From positions 496,001-560,000 of the forward strand of contig ML978160.1 of NCBI GenBank assembly GCA_010015745.1: a stretch of DNA of 64,000 nt. The letters are read 5' to 3'. Positions 43,486-54,396 of the stretch are shown in pieces. How positions within the stretch are numbered: position 1 is the first letter of the stretch; each line of letters starts with the position of its first letter. Both the position numbers and the translations under genes were made by a program. The DNA is from Setomelanomma holmii (lineage: Eukaryota; Ascomycota; Dothideomycetes; Pleosporales; Phaeosphaeriaceae). The notes beneath the pieces are model-generated. The model was not told the DNA's origin, ran no database searches, and was given only the letters and a program-made list of their open reading frames with translations.

Positions 43486-45038
43486 AATGTGGTTCAGGTT
43501 GGCGTCATGTCCCAAGTCCGCGGAGCTGTGCAGCGACTGTTACCTTGGATGCAGATGTTGAGGTGCGACTCTCGATTGTACCAGAATCGATACTGCTCAT
43601 CGGATGTAACGACAAGCCATGTATGACGAGGTGTTTCAGAAGCTGCAGGAGTCCTGGAGTGGGACATCCGCGGGCCTGATGTACATTCATCGGTAAGATT
43701 GGTTTCTCGCTTTACTCCGCGACGTCTCGCTATCTTGTCCTTCCAAGCAGCTCCAGATCACCCTTGCTAACGAAAGGCAGTATGTAGTTACGCGGTGGCG
43801 GTATCGTCAGATAACAGCAACGTACACGTTTACATAAGCTTAGCAGCACTTGTCATCAGCAACGCTTCTCCCACTAGGAAGCTTCCTCAACGAAATAGTG
43901 TTTCTTTCCGAGAAACAATTGGTTGAGAACACAGGTATGCATGAAGTGCGCGGTGCGTGAACGTCGGATTGCCCCGTTCTGAAAGTTGAGACCTGTCCGT
44001 ACTGCTATCCTTCGCTCTACGGGTACAATCTTGCAGCGTGGCGATTCTACCAGGCATTGCACAAATTAAGGATAGGCGACTGCGCTTCAAGCAATTGCCA
44101 GATAAGCACACAATCTTTGTTTCTTCGCATCGGATGCATTTTCTGTGCTAATTTTACACAGAGCTGCCGATTACACCCTGGGCGTTTTCGTCCCATGACC
44201 ATAGTATAACGAAATGCCCGAGACCAGACGATTCGTTGGTATTCTCTTTCGATGCAGACCGACAGGTGCGATTAGCCACATTGGGCAATCCCAGATCGCT
44301 TGCCTGCCTGCACCTAGCCTCTAAGCGATGCTGCCCAACGAGGGCTTTCCCAGAAGCCAGCCTCATTACCATGGACTCTCCACAGATCTCCTTCATACAA
44401 TATTACCGAATTTCCGGTCAACTGGTGTGGAATATGTAGTCCTATTCAAAGAGATATTGAGACTACGAAATAAGGGCGTTCAAGTGTGCGCGTTTCGTAT
44501 CTCTTCGAGGCGCAAGCCAAACAAGGCAACCGAAGCCTTGCAAAAAGCCTTGTGATCGCACAGCCGCGACTGCACGTCGACGTGTTTCGAATGGCACGAT
44601 GTTGGTGTAGGGTACAACATGGTCTCGGAGCGGTCTTCAATTGTTATGCTGCGAGAAGCGTTGATGATTCGCGGCCAAAAGTCCACTCCGAGGGCTCGCC
44701 AGTCGTCGTATGCTTTGAGGGACCTCGTCGATATATGAAGAGCGGTGTGAGCACCAACGAGGAGCTATGATTGATTGCCACGACCCTACCGAGATTGTCA
44801 TGAACCGGTCTTGCCAGCCACTGTGACAAGCAGTGTAACTCATCATGTGCTACCCTGTCAATTTTAGGTCCGTATCTAAGTCGAGCTTTTCATATGCCAG
44901 CAGCTTCTAGCTCAGTCACAAAAAGCAGCAAGTGGGTAAGTCATTTCATGACTTCGTTGCACGGGATGGAAGGCTTGCTATAAGGCTCCGGGTTTTCGCA
45001 CAATCTTTGCTGTGCTGAAACTACTTGGCAGATTCCGA
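43486..45038. other. 1.55-kb region without a firm gene
   Basis: Several overlapping ORFs of 60-110 codons lie on both strands (for example around 44160-44440 plus), but none has splice support or a family motif. The last 100 bp are the leader of the intronless CorA-like gene. Confidence 0.4.
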
Positions 45039-46988
45039 ATGGATCGAACCGCTGGCCAGCCCCATTTTCTGGATCTCTTTGCCAAGGAATGGCCGAAGCA
45101 CTATTCAGGATCCCATAAGCCACGTGACAATCGACCATGCCTGGAGGATATATTTGAAGGTGTACGGGCTCAAGGCCAGGAACCCAACGGAGATGATGCT
45201 CAACTGTTCATGGAGTCATATGATGATGACTTGATGTCTTCCACCTGCCAGGATGCCATCCGTTTTCTCCTAACTGTCTCGTCAGACAATCTTTACGACC
45301 AGAAACACTCTAAGAAGAATGGTACCGCGTGGATCCATGACTGTACGCTAGACCAGACTCTACAAAAGGAGCATCCCGCAACACTCTTAGGGTCCATTGT
45401 ATCTGCCTCAACCTTGATTACCGAAACTCAGAGAACGGCATCGCTTGGAACCATTGAATTAAAGCATGACGCTCCTGGCTCCTCATCCAACGCTACAAGC
45501 GTATCTCACGGCCACCATCCAGTGAGCGATAGTGGTGATTGCGACATCACAGATGCTGTCAGGAAGGGAGCCATAGTACTGCCGAGTGCTGTGTGCCGGG
45601 TTTCGCACGCTTGTGCTCCCAGTGACGTTGCGTTACGAGTCCCTAGAGATTATGATGCGCCGCTGACTGCTGGTGACCTTCATCGTCATCTCCGTGAAAG
45701 GCGATTCGACCACGACACATACTTGGATGCGGATCGACGGTTGATCCGCATCTTGGACCCCGATGGCTTTGACTTCCTCGCCGTGGTGAAAACAGCAACA
45801 TTTCACCAGCGGCGATCCATTCAAGACGTAATCTGCAAATACATCGCGCAAGAGACATCGATAAAAGCAACGATCCCGGAAGAAGGTTATGCCAACTATC
45901 AACTCGAGCTACATATTCCTTTCTATGCACTCCGTCGATCTCACCCTGAGCAGGACTTCGTGAATCGTCAAAAGCGCACCCACAGGGGATGGATGAACCT
46001 GTCCTTTCTTGACACTGAAGAGATCGATCCCGAGGACGAAGGCGTCTTAGGCATACATCAAGCGCAAATCTCGATTACTATCTGCGGCACTGATAACTCG
46101 CGTTGGATCGCGTATTGCTTCGAGGATCGATACTTCGACGAGGACGCAGAGCTAGGCCAGGATGAGCATACTTTGATACATCAGTCGGACCAAATCGCGA
46201 ATGGGGAGTTCGGGGCGGAGAATATAATCTGGGATTCGCGCGAGTACTACTTGCGTGTCTTTCTTATCAGGATGCGACAGGTGCAGAGGGAATGGATCAG
46301 ACTCGTGGATGTCATCGAGTCAGGGATAAAAAAACACTCCTGGGGCCGCGTCTTCTATTCCGCAACGCGCACCGGCGTACCTCCTGAGATGGACGAGTCT
46401 GTAGCTTTGATGTGGATCAATTCAACCTTGGAACTACTACGCAAGCTGCTCGACGATATTCAAAAGACAAACGATGCCTGGACGTCTTTCATCTCAAACT
46501 CTGGTGACTTCGCCTACTTCTCCGACACTCATACAAATCCGCGGATGAAACGCACCTTCAATCAACTTACTAATGTCTTTAACGAAATGCAGAAACTGCA
46601 GAAGACATTAAGACGCATAGCCGGGCAATGCAGAGAGAGGGCAGAGTCTGTGAACTTAAGACTTGCTTCTGAGAGCAAGAAGAACGCTGAGCTTACGGTC
46701 TACTTTATTTCTCCTTTTGCACTTGTCAGTACCTTCTTTGCTATTCCGGTCCCTATCCTGGGATTTGACCGTAACTTTCTTTCTTTTGTCATTGCTATAC
46801 TAGTGTATATTGTTGCTTTGCAAGGGTTGCTCTTTTTCTGGGGAGGCAGATTGTGGCGTCAGGCTTGGTGGGAGAGACTATCGCGCAGGGCGAAGGCGGC
46901 TTGGAATGGCGATTCTTCCTTGACAACCACGAACGACGCTGGCGTGACGAAGCTGCGGCGACGAGCTACGCATGCGGGATTCGTATAG
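45039..46988 (+). CDS. CorA-like membrane protein, intronless paralogue
   Basis: A single exon of 649 aa from the ATG at 45039 (MDRTAGQPHFLDLF); the longer frame starts with GTG. The N-terminal 220 residues are variable and Ser/His/Asp-rich. From RRFDHDTYLDADRRLI onward it aligns with the seven-exon protein at 39682. The C-terminus has two transmembrane segments (FISPFALVSTFFAIPVPIL and FLSFVIAILVYIVALQGLLFF) followed by a basic tail (WRQAWWERLSRRAKAAW). The general plan is that of CorA-like fungal proteins; the GMN motif is absent, so ion transport is only a guess. Its lack of introns, where the paralogue has six, suggests intron loss or a retrocopy. Confidence 0.72.
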   Translation: MDRTAGQPHFLDLFAKEWPKHYSGSHKPRDNRPCLEDIFEGVRAQGQEPNGDDAQLFMESYDDDLMSSTCQDAIRFLLTVSSDNLYDQKHSKKNGTAWIHDCTLDQTLQKEHPATLLGSIVSASTLITETQRTASLGTIELKHDAPGSSSNATSVSHGHHPVSDSGDCDITDAVRKGAIVLPSAVCRVSHACAPSDVALRVPRDYDAPLTAGDLHRHLRERRFDHDTYLDADRRLIRILDPDGFDFLAVVKTATFHQRRSIQDVICKYIAQETSIKATIPEEGYANYQLELHIPFYALRRSHPEQDFVNRQKRTHRGWMNLSFLDTEEIDPEDEGVLGIHQAQISITICGTDNSRWIAYCFEDRYFDEDAELGQDEHTLIHQSDQIANGEFGAENIIWDSREYYLRVFLIRMRQVQREWIRLVDVIESGIKKHSWGRVFYSATRTGVPPEMDESVALMWINSTLELLRKLLDDIQKTNDAWTSFISNSGDFAYFSDTHTNPRMKRTFNQLTNVFNEMQKLQKTLRRIAGQCRERAESVNLRLASESKKNAELTVYFISPFALVSTFFAIPVPILGFDRNFLSFVIAILVYIVALQGLLFFWGGRLWRQAWWERLSRRAKAAWNGDSSLTTTNDAGVTKLRRRATHAGFV

Positions 46989-47630
46989 AAGTGGCATCTG
47001 CAGGCATCCTGCAATACTGCGACGATCGTCACCTTATCCTTTCGTATCGCTACGACTGATTCCATTGTTCTTCATGATTGTACCAATAGCGTCCGAGATG
47101 TAAAGTAGCACTACAAGCATACAAATACTAATACCTGTTTTGAAGAGATCGCCTATTGGACTGCGACCCAAAGCACTGCAAGGTTGAGCACATGTGGGTG
47201 AGCAGGCGACCATAGAGACACGACGTTGGGTCAACCGTCAGCACGCCTCACAAAGTGACTACAGAATGGGCTTGAATCACCACGTTTTGTGGCGGCATCG
47301 TCGACACGGGAGAGGAGTTCCTTTCAGCGACCATGATGGCCGCAGATGCGTGGAGCAATGGCCAATTGCAGAGAAACACGATAGTACCGACGTGGCCATG
47401 TGCACAACAAGGCTGAACATCTAGACGGTGAACACAAAAGGCAATTTTTGGCGATAGGTGTGCATGCGTCAGTTGCTTCACTGTACAACGCATCGACCGA
47501 CACTTTTGCGCCCCGTTCTCACTGCGAGAGTTGAACGGCTCTTGCCTAGGTAGCCACCAGTTTGAAGCAGAAGTAGCGCCGGCGAGACAACTGCGACGTC
47601 GCGGCATCATTCACGAGATCGAGTATCAGA
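46989..47630. other. intergenic
   Basis: 642 bp; no gene recognised. Confidence 0.4.
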
Positions 47631-49610
47631 ATGGACGTGCTCGAGCAAACCCTTGCAGCCCTGGGTCTCGAAACGCCCATACCTAATGTGGAAGTGTCGA
47701 AAGCCCTCGCTAACCCGCTCAATCTCTACCGCGCGTATTTGGAAAGGGTCTTGACAGAGATATCCGGTTGCGACCATGAAACTGCGACCAAATCCATCCA
47801 ATGGCCAAACAACATCGACAATGGCGACCTCAGCATTGTCTTACCAAAGTTGCGACCACGCGCCAAGGCTCAGGAAGTAGCCTTTGAGTTGATGGACAAG
47901 GTATATTCTTTCACAATATAGCTCCACGATGTCTGTCATGCTGATACAAAACAGTTTCCAAAGGATCATCCACTTTTCTTACTACCTTTTCCCGATGGTG
48001 TTCATTGTCGCATCCTCGCAAAGCCCACTGCTCTAGCACGCTTGCTGATTCCAACAATTCTCGAGCGGCAGGAGGGTTACGGAGGCGAAACACAAAGTGC
48101 AGATGTTTCTGGTGATCCTGTGCTGGGCGTACACCAAAAGGTCGTCATCGAATTCTCCTCGCCAAATATTGCCAGCAAATTCCAGGGCAAACATTTGCGT
48201 AGTACTATCATCGGTGCGTTCTTGGCCAGGCTTTATGATTCGATGGGATGGGCCGTGACGCGCATGAACTTTCTGGGTGATTGGGGCAAACCCATTGCAC
48301 TGTTGTACGTTGGGTGGCAGAGATTCGGTTCCGAGGCTGCATTCGAGGCTGACGCAGTTGGACACCTGTTGGATGTATACCACAAGATCGATGAGTTGTT
48401 CCAACCAGAACAAGCAGCAAGCAAGCAAGCGCGCGATGAGGCTGTGAAAGAAGGTAGAGACGAGAGCGAGGCGCAGCAGGAGATCGAGAGTAAAGGCATC
48501 TTCACCGAGCGGAATGGGGCCTCCAAGAAGCTGGAGGATGGAGACGATGAAGTCAACAGATTCTGGAGTCGTGTCCGAGAAGTAGTCATCGCGGACTACC
48601 AGAGCTTCTATGACACACTAGGAATTCGATTTGACGACTACTCTGGCGAATCGGAAGTTCGTGCTGAAACCATGGCCGAAGTCGAGCAGATGCTGAAAGA
48701 CAAGAATATCTCGGAAGAGAGCGCAGGCGCCTGGATGGTGGATATGACAAAGCTGGGGTCAAAGGCCGGACACGCCATCATTCGCGACCGTTCCGGGAGC
48801 TCCATGTATCTACTTCGAGACCTCGCCGCCGTGATAGAAAGATCAAGAAAGTATTCGTTCGACAAGATGATCTACGTCGTGGCAAGTGACAACAGCGTCC
48901 ACTTTACCCAGATGTTCAAGATCCTAGAAGCGTTGGACAAAGAACTTGCAGACAAATTGCATCATGTCAAGTTCAGCGAAGTGTCGAAGATGGGCGCAAC
49001 TCTTGGGAAGGGGTACAAGCCAAGTTTCATCTTTGACAAATGTGAAGAAGCGATGTCGTCATTGTCCGAAGTCGACGCCGACAAGGCTGCCTTGATGGGC
49101 AGATCGGGACCCATCACAAGAGCCCTTGGAGTCTCAGCACTTGTCGTCCAGGAGCTTTCGACACGCTCAACCTCTGCTCATGGCTTCGATACCAAGGCGT
49201 TGCCGTCCTTCAAGCTCGGCTCAGGACCGGATCTGCAGTATTGGCATTCGAAGCTAGCCTTGCTGCTAGCAAAGCACACCGTGACCACGGCGCTGTCGGA
49301 CCAAGAATTCGAAGTCCTGGCGGAAGACGACAAAGCGAACTTATTGCGAATCCTTGCGCAATATCCAGAGGTCGTGAACGCAGCTTTCAATTCTCTTGAG
49401 ACGTCTGGAATCGTCACATACTTCGCGAGCGTCACGGAACAGGTGTCCGACTGCCTGGATGAAGAAGACGGTGAGGTTGCCATAACTTCAGGGTTTGCTG
49501 CTTTGCTCGAGGCGACCAGGATCGTGCTGAAAAATGGCATGACACTTCTTGGACTGAAGCCTGTGACCGAGCTTCCCCAGGAGCGTGCTGATACCCCAGT
49601 AGCTGGGTAG
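47631..49610 (+). CDS. arginyl-tRNA synthetase-like protein with degenerate motifs
   Basis: Exons 47631-47900 and 47955-49610 give 641 aa, full synthetase length. The whole class I ArgRS architecture is recognisable: an N-terminal Add1-like domain, VVIEFSSPNIASKF, LRSTIIGAFLARLYDSMGW, RMNFLGDWGKPIALL, LRDLAAVIERSRKY, DKMIYVVASDNSVHFTQMFK, and a C-terminal DALR-like helical domain ending KNGMTLLGLKPV. The HIGH signature (FHAGHLRST in ordinary ArgRS) reads FQGKHLRST (about 166-174), losing the first His and the Gly; the KMSKS-equivalent region reads SKMGATLGKG (434-443) rather than MSTRKG. LQYWHSKLALLL replaces the usual LQYAHSRLRS. Known: HIGH and KMSKS bind ATP. Inferred: normal aminoacylation may be impaired or replaced by another activity. 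Confidence 0.82.
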
Positions 49611-50268
49611 TCGTCAGATGGCTGTTGTCAATTCCATCTTATAAGTCAAATCGTGTTTCCGTTGGATAGTTCTTACCCTTTATGGGAGTTTGTATTATGG
49701 AAGCGGGCGAGGGTCTTGCTTTGTTGTACTGGGCTTGCGGCGGACCTCCTTCATCGATGGCTTTGTAATGTTATGACTTACGACTTCGCCAGTGTATATC
49801 CATGCAACTCGACCAGTCCTACTGACAGCATCCGATAGAAACACGTCTGGACAACGATTGATTATCAATTCTTCTTTTCCTGAATGAGCTCGCCGTGATT
49901 AGCCCCTGGTTCCTGTATAGAGGCGTGGCCTAAATGAAAAGGCAGGGTTTTGACTCACATTTCTGCTTGTCACATTTTGGACAACCGCTGAGTGTTCAGG
50001 CATGAGAATTAAGTCATGATACTTGGACTTCAAAATCCACCGTGCCCAGTACTTTGTGATTCACTAGTTGCAGCTGTATGGCATTCCATGCTTTCCATGA
50101 ACAAGCCAAGCCGCAATGCCTGGGCCTGTGTTTCTGGTACTATTCCCGAGCATCCTGAAGTTCGTGATGCTACTACCACTGAGCCATATATCGCTGTCGT
50201 TCATCATCCATATCTCAGTCCCGTGCCTGCACCTCCTGTTCGTCGCGTTGGCTGGGAAAACTTTGTCT
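49611..50268. other. intergenic between convergent genes
   Basis: 658 bp; no gene recognised. Confidence 0.4.
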
Positions 50269-51078
50269 TCAGCGAGGCGTGATTATGAATCGTATACGTC
50301 CTGTTTCGTAGTTGCCCCCCATAATTTGGCTGTCCGCTCTAACTGATGGTTCATTCCCGAACACTCCGGCCCTAACCCGCTTGAACTGGTCAATGAATGA
50401 TGAAATGAGTTTCTCGTGGAAGAAATCGGCGCGACACGGTCTAACATCGAAAACGAGCTTCTCGAGATTCGAGCCTGCGATTGCCTCCATGTCGAGCCAA
50501 GCGAAGTTAAACTCAACACAGCCATTATTGGACTCGTTATGAGCTTGGAAGGCGATGGTCAGCTCGCGGAGTACGCGAGGTTTCGAGATCTCGTTGACGA
50601 TGGCTGCCAATTGGATGGCGTCTTCGCGATCGGGCCGAAGGACATCATCCTGTGTGTGATTTGCGTCATATGAAGAATCGAGGCAGCACGCAGGCCAGTG
50701 AAGATTAATCAAAAGACACCGAGCGTCAAAAGGCGACATGATTGAGGGCAGGTCGTCGGTACCCTGGCCACCGTCGAGGCATATCAACCAGCCTGCCCAT
50801 GATCCGAATTCCGTGAGAGCTTCCATCAAGACCTGCTTGCACGCCAGAAGCCAGAGAGGAAACTTTTGAGGAACGTGGCTAAGAGCTCTGCTTGTATCAC
50901 GAACGTGCTCGACAAAGGCAGATCCGTACTTGCTGGAATGCGTGATCATGAGCCATGGCGTGTTCTTCCACAATTCGTTGTAGATACCATTTCGCAATTC
51001 GAGCGGTAAATCCAGAAATTTGCCGGCATCTTGACCTAGCGTAGCTGCCTCAAAGTGTCGCTTTAGTGGGTCTGACAA
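50269..51078 (-). CDS. LPxELRxxIY-type (F-box/2EXR-like) protein
   Basis: An open frame of 269 codons to a stop at 50269. It carries FLDLPLELRNGIYNELWKNTPW near the N-terminus, PLWLLACKQVLMEALTEFGSW, and a C-terminal LEKLVFDVRPCRAD region, matching the gene at 8657-9578. The first codon of the frame is TTG, and no ATG lies upstream of the conserved block. The sequence TTGTCAG just at the start could be a splice acceptor, so a missing first exon is likely. Family function is unknown; such genes are numerous in dothideomycetes. Confidence 0.6.
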   Translation of the reverse strand: MSDPLKRHFEAATLGQDAGKFLDLPLELRNGIYNELWKNTPWLMITHSSKYGSAFVEHVRDTSRALSHVPQKFPLWLLACKQVLMEALTEFGSWAGWLICLDGGQGTDDLPSIMSPFDARCLLINLHWPACCLDSSYDANHTQDDVLRPDREDAIQLAAIVNEISKPRVLRELTIAFQAHNESNNGCVEFNFAWLDMEAIAGSNLEKLVFDVRPCRADFFHEKLISSFIDQFKRVRAGVFGNEPSVRADSQIMGGNYETGRIRFIITPR

Positions 51079-54000
51079 TAAGTGCTTCGAAACAGTGAGC
51101 CTGCTGAGTGCGGTGCAGGTCGCAGAGGTCGATGACAGAACCAGCGCGTCTGAGCCGCAGATTTTGCAGCGGTGTGTGTAGAGCTACCTAGTGTGCTCTC
51201 TCAAGTGTCGGAAGGTTGAGTCGCGTTGTTCTCTTTGGTGTTTAGTTGAGGTCAAGAAACGCGGAAAGTGTCGCGTTCGCGTCGACTGAAACTTCGCGCC
51301 TGCCTGTTTGTTCAAAGACATCTCTCACCTTCACCCGCCGCTCCTGGAAGAGGCCCCGGAGGCAGGAACTCTATGACTCAGCAGCGACACTACCAGTTGC
51401 ATCTCTCGCCTCAATTTACAGTGCAATTGAGCGATCCTGATCACAACAACACGTTCGAATCTACAAAATCATTTGACGCACATCTCCGCTGTGGTTCACG
51501 ATGTGGGTGCTCGCCTCTTCAGTCATGCCATGCATCTCAACACCGTCCAACATCGACTCCTTTCCGAGGCTTTACCATTCTCGCGACGAGGGGCCGTAGG
51601 CTATGCAACAGGAATACACCAAAACTTGTTCTCCGCGGGTTGGGGCATTGATCGCGAAAGAGAGCGTGGATAACACTAGCAAGACAAGGGGAAACTGACA
51701 GGTAAGAATGACCGAAGTACCTACCTGGACATCACGGCGATCCGTTCCTGCAACAGTCGCTTCGCGCATCACATTCGCCTTCGGTGGCCAAGTGCATTCT
51801 TGCCGCCATATATGTTCTATATGATGATGAGGGGCCGGGATGCAGCGTGGGTGGATGTCAGATGTGTGTTGGCGTGAAGCGAGATTCGTTGTCGATGGGT
51901 TTTCAACTTTCCTGAATGTTCACTGGAGCAAGAGGCTTATATTGGCATAATATATGCCGTGGGACAGGACAAGGATGGAACGTGGAGCTCGCGCAAAGTT
52001 CTGCTGCTGTGTAGAGGCCCGACAAGACGGCTCTTTCCGGCGGTAGGTCGTACCTGCCTGCGCAGAATGTAGGTTGGACATTCTCGCCATGTTTCAAGAT
52101 ATTCTCCGCACAATTCAGCCGGAGACGACAGCGGACGCGAACCACGTGGAGCCTAGATCGACCGAGTACGGATGCTTGTTGAGATGCGGGTGTAGCATCA
52201 AGTGTTGACCGCTTTGTCTTGAGCCGTCTACGATTACGCGTTCGCGCGGGTGATGAGGGGAACATTATGGGCACGATTGGAGAGCAGCGGAGGAGAGGAA
52301 AAGAAGGTGAGGGGCGGGGACGCTAGGAGTGACGCCGTCTATGTCCTGCATTACGCTGATGTAGTGACTCCCTCCACCGCACGGGATCGAGCCAACAGAT
52401 GGCTGGAGAGTGCCATGATCTTGCATGCGTTTACGGAACGGCTGGGGGAGATGAAAACACCACCAGCAGTGCCTGGAACGACGGATTGTCCGTGGAGTCC
52501 ACCACGCTGGAGATGTCAACACTTACAAGCGAATATGTACTCAACAGCTCTGGCAACCACAGGGCTTAAGGGAACTTCGCAACAAAGAAACATGGTCATT
52601 GTGAACTGTTCCTCAACCAGCCTCATGGATTGTGAGGCTGGTGCTCGCTTACTTAACGTGGCTTTAGATTGACGGGCGACCTCAGTCTGTGCGTTCCGCA
52701 AGACGGGATCATTGCAGCCACTGGCAGCCATTTCAATAGCGCTACTGGTAAAGCCGTTGCTCGAGATTGCATCCACGATTCACGCAGTTTTGGAATCTCA
52801 CGGACGACGTGCACACAACCTACCCAGCACTTATGAGCTCCTTCTATGGTGCATACTGCAAGGCATTTAGCATACGGACAAGTTCGGTAATGTGTTCCGT
52901 GTCGACAGAGGAAGCGCGGTGTGCACGAGCAGGAAATATTCCCTGATGATGCGGCGATTGCAGTGGAGTGGTCCCGGAGGCTGCAGGCTGAATGCAGAAT
53001 GCGCTTCGTAGATCGAGTTGTTTCTGTATGTTTGCAGCAGCGCGGTACCTTGATTTGTAGCCACTCAAATGATCACGACACCCCTTGAGCACAAGACGCT
53101 AGTCCACGGACAACCAAGCAACCGTTGTTCTCAGGCTCAACATTGGTGCCGGCACGGAGCTATGGCGGCAACCATATGAATAAAACAGCGTGAACGACTC
53201 CACCACAGCGTGCAGATGACGATCTTGACAGATGGAGCTTCACATGAATAGCGCGATCCGAGAGAGGGTCTCAAGGTGCGCACGATGATGTGTATTCGCG
53301 TATCCTTTGCCAAACCAGCCGCGATCAGCAGAGAGAAGCGCGGTCCCTGGGTGAGGAGGCCGGCGTCTATGTTTAGAGGCTGAAGGACATGGATGTGGTC
53401 CCAAGCGTGCTTACTCTAACAAACATGCATCTACTGGTCCAAGGCTGGTGCTGCGAAGCCCTGAGACGAGACACGTGTGCAGCTCACGTCGCGCGAACTA
53501 CTCCTCTTCATTGCCACGGCGGCTGCACTGCAAGACAGCAAGGCAGCATCGCAATTCCAATCCCTTCAACACGCTGCACAGAAGCAGACGCAGCACACCC
53601 AAGACGGCGGATCCTGTCGCCGAAGACTGCGCTAGACTTTCTGGAGCCACTCTTTATTGCATCGGTAGATCAGTGCGCCTGGCAAGCCCGCTTTGGCGAG
53701 CGGCGAAGGCACATCATCAAACTCCTTACTATCCCGCGAAAGCAGCATCATTTTTTGAGCACGGGCGCAGTCTACCTGTCTCCTCTCTGCTGCCAGTGCT
53801 CTCCTCCCCTCCACGACATCGTCGCCGCCCTCAGTCATCTCGCAAGAGATCGTCACTCGTTGAAGAGGTGCTGCATCTGCTACCCGCGTTTTGTGTTTGG
53901 GTAAGTCTGTACCACACCCACCCTGGCTTCCGAGGCAATGGTTTGTGTAGACGGACGGGCACATGTTCGTGAAGGCGTTGCCAGAGCTGCCGTCGGTGCT

Positions 54001-54396
54001 CACGGCGAATGCGACTTTGAACAGCTGCTTTTGGGGTCGAGGTTCACTGGCCAACTAGCGCTATTTGTTGCATACACCGCCCAATCGACGGTCCTGACGT
54101 TCACACGGTGCAAGAGCAGCAATGCTTCTACGCCAGCCACAACAGCAGCACACCCGCTCACATCATCTTCCACGCTTTGCGATTCATACTAGCACGCGAG
54201 TTGCACCTCAGCTAACATTGTCTCTCAGACAGACCGCCACGCTCGCTCCTTCCGCACTATTCACCAGACACACTCGCTCTTTCCCCAGCGCACAATCGCT
54301 CCACACCTGCGTGCATGAGTTGTTTCCGCACATCGAGATAGGCCGTCCGGGCACTGAGCGCTCCTTCCTGCTCGCATACCCCGAGGCAACAACAAT
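51079..54396. other. 3.3-kb gene-poor region
   Basis: ORFs of 100-175 codons occur on both strands (51268-51651, 52250-52672, 53389-53972), overlapping each other and rich in Arg/His/Ser/Cys; I see no family motif. The last kilobase is CA/CT-rich and is probably promoter and long leader of the next gene. No repeats or RNA genes were recognised. Confidence 0.45.

Noticed and set aside
53389..53972. Two overlapping plus-strand ORFs of about 170 codons
   Set aside because: Different frames of the same DNA, Cys/His/Arg-rich, probably promoter or leader of the 54397 gene.
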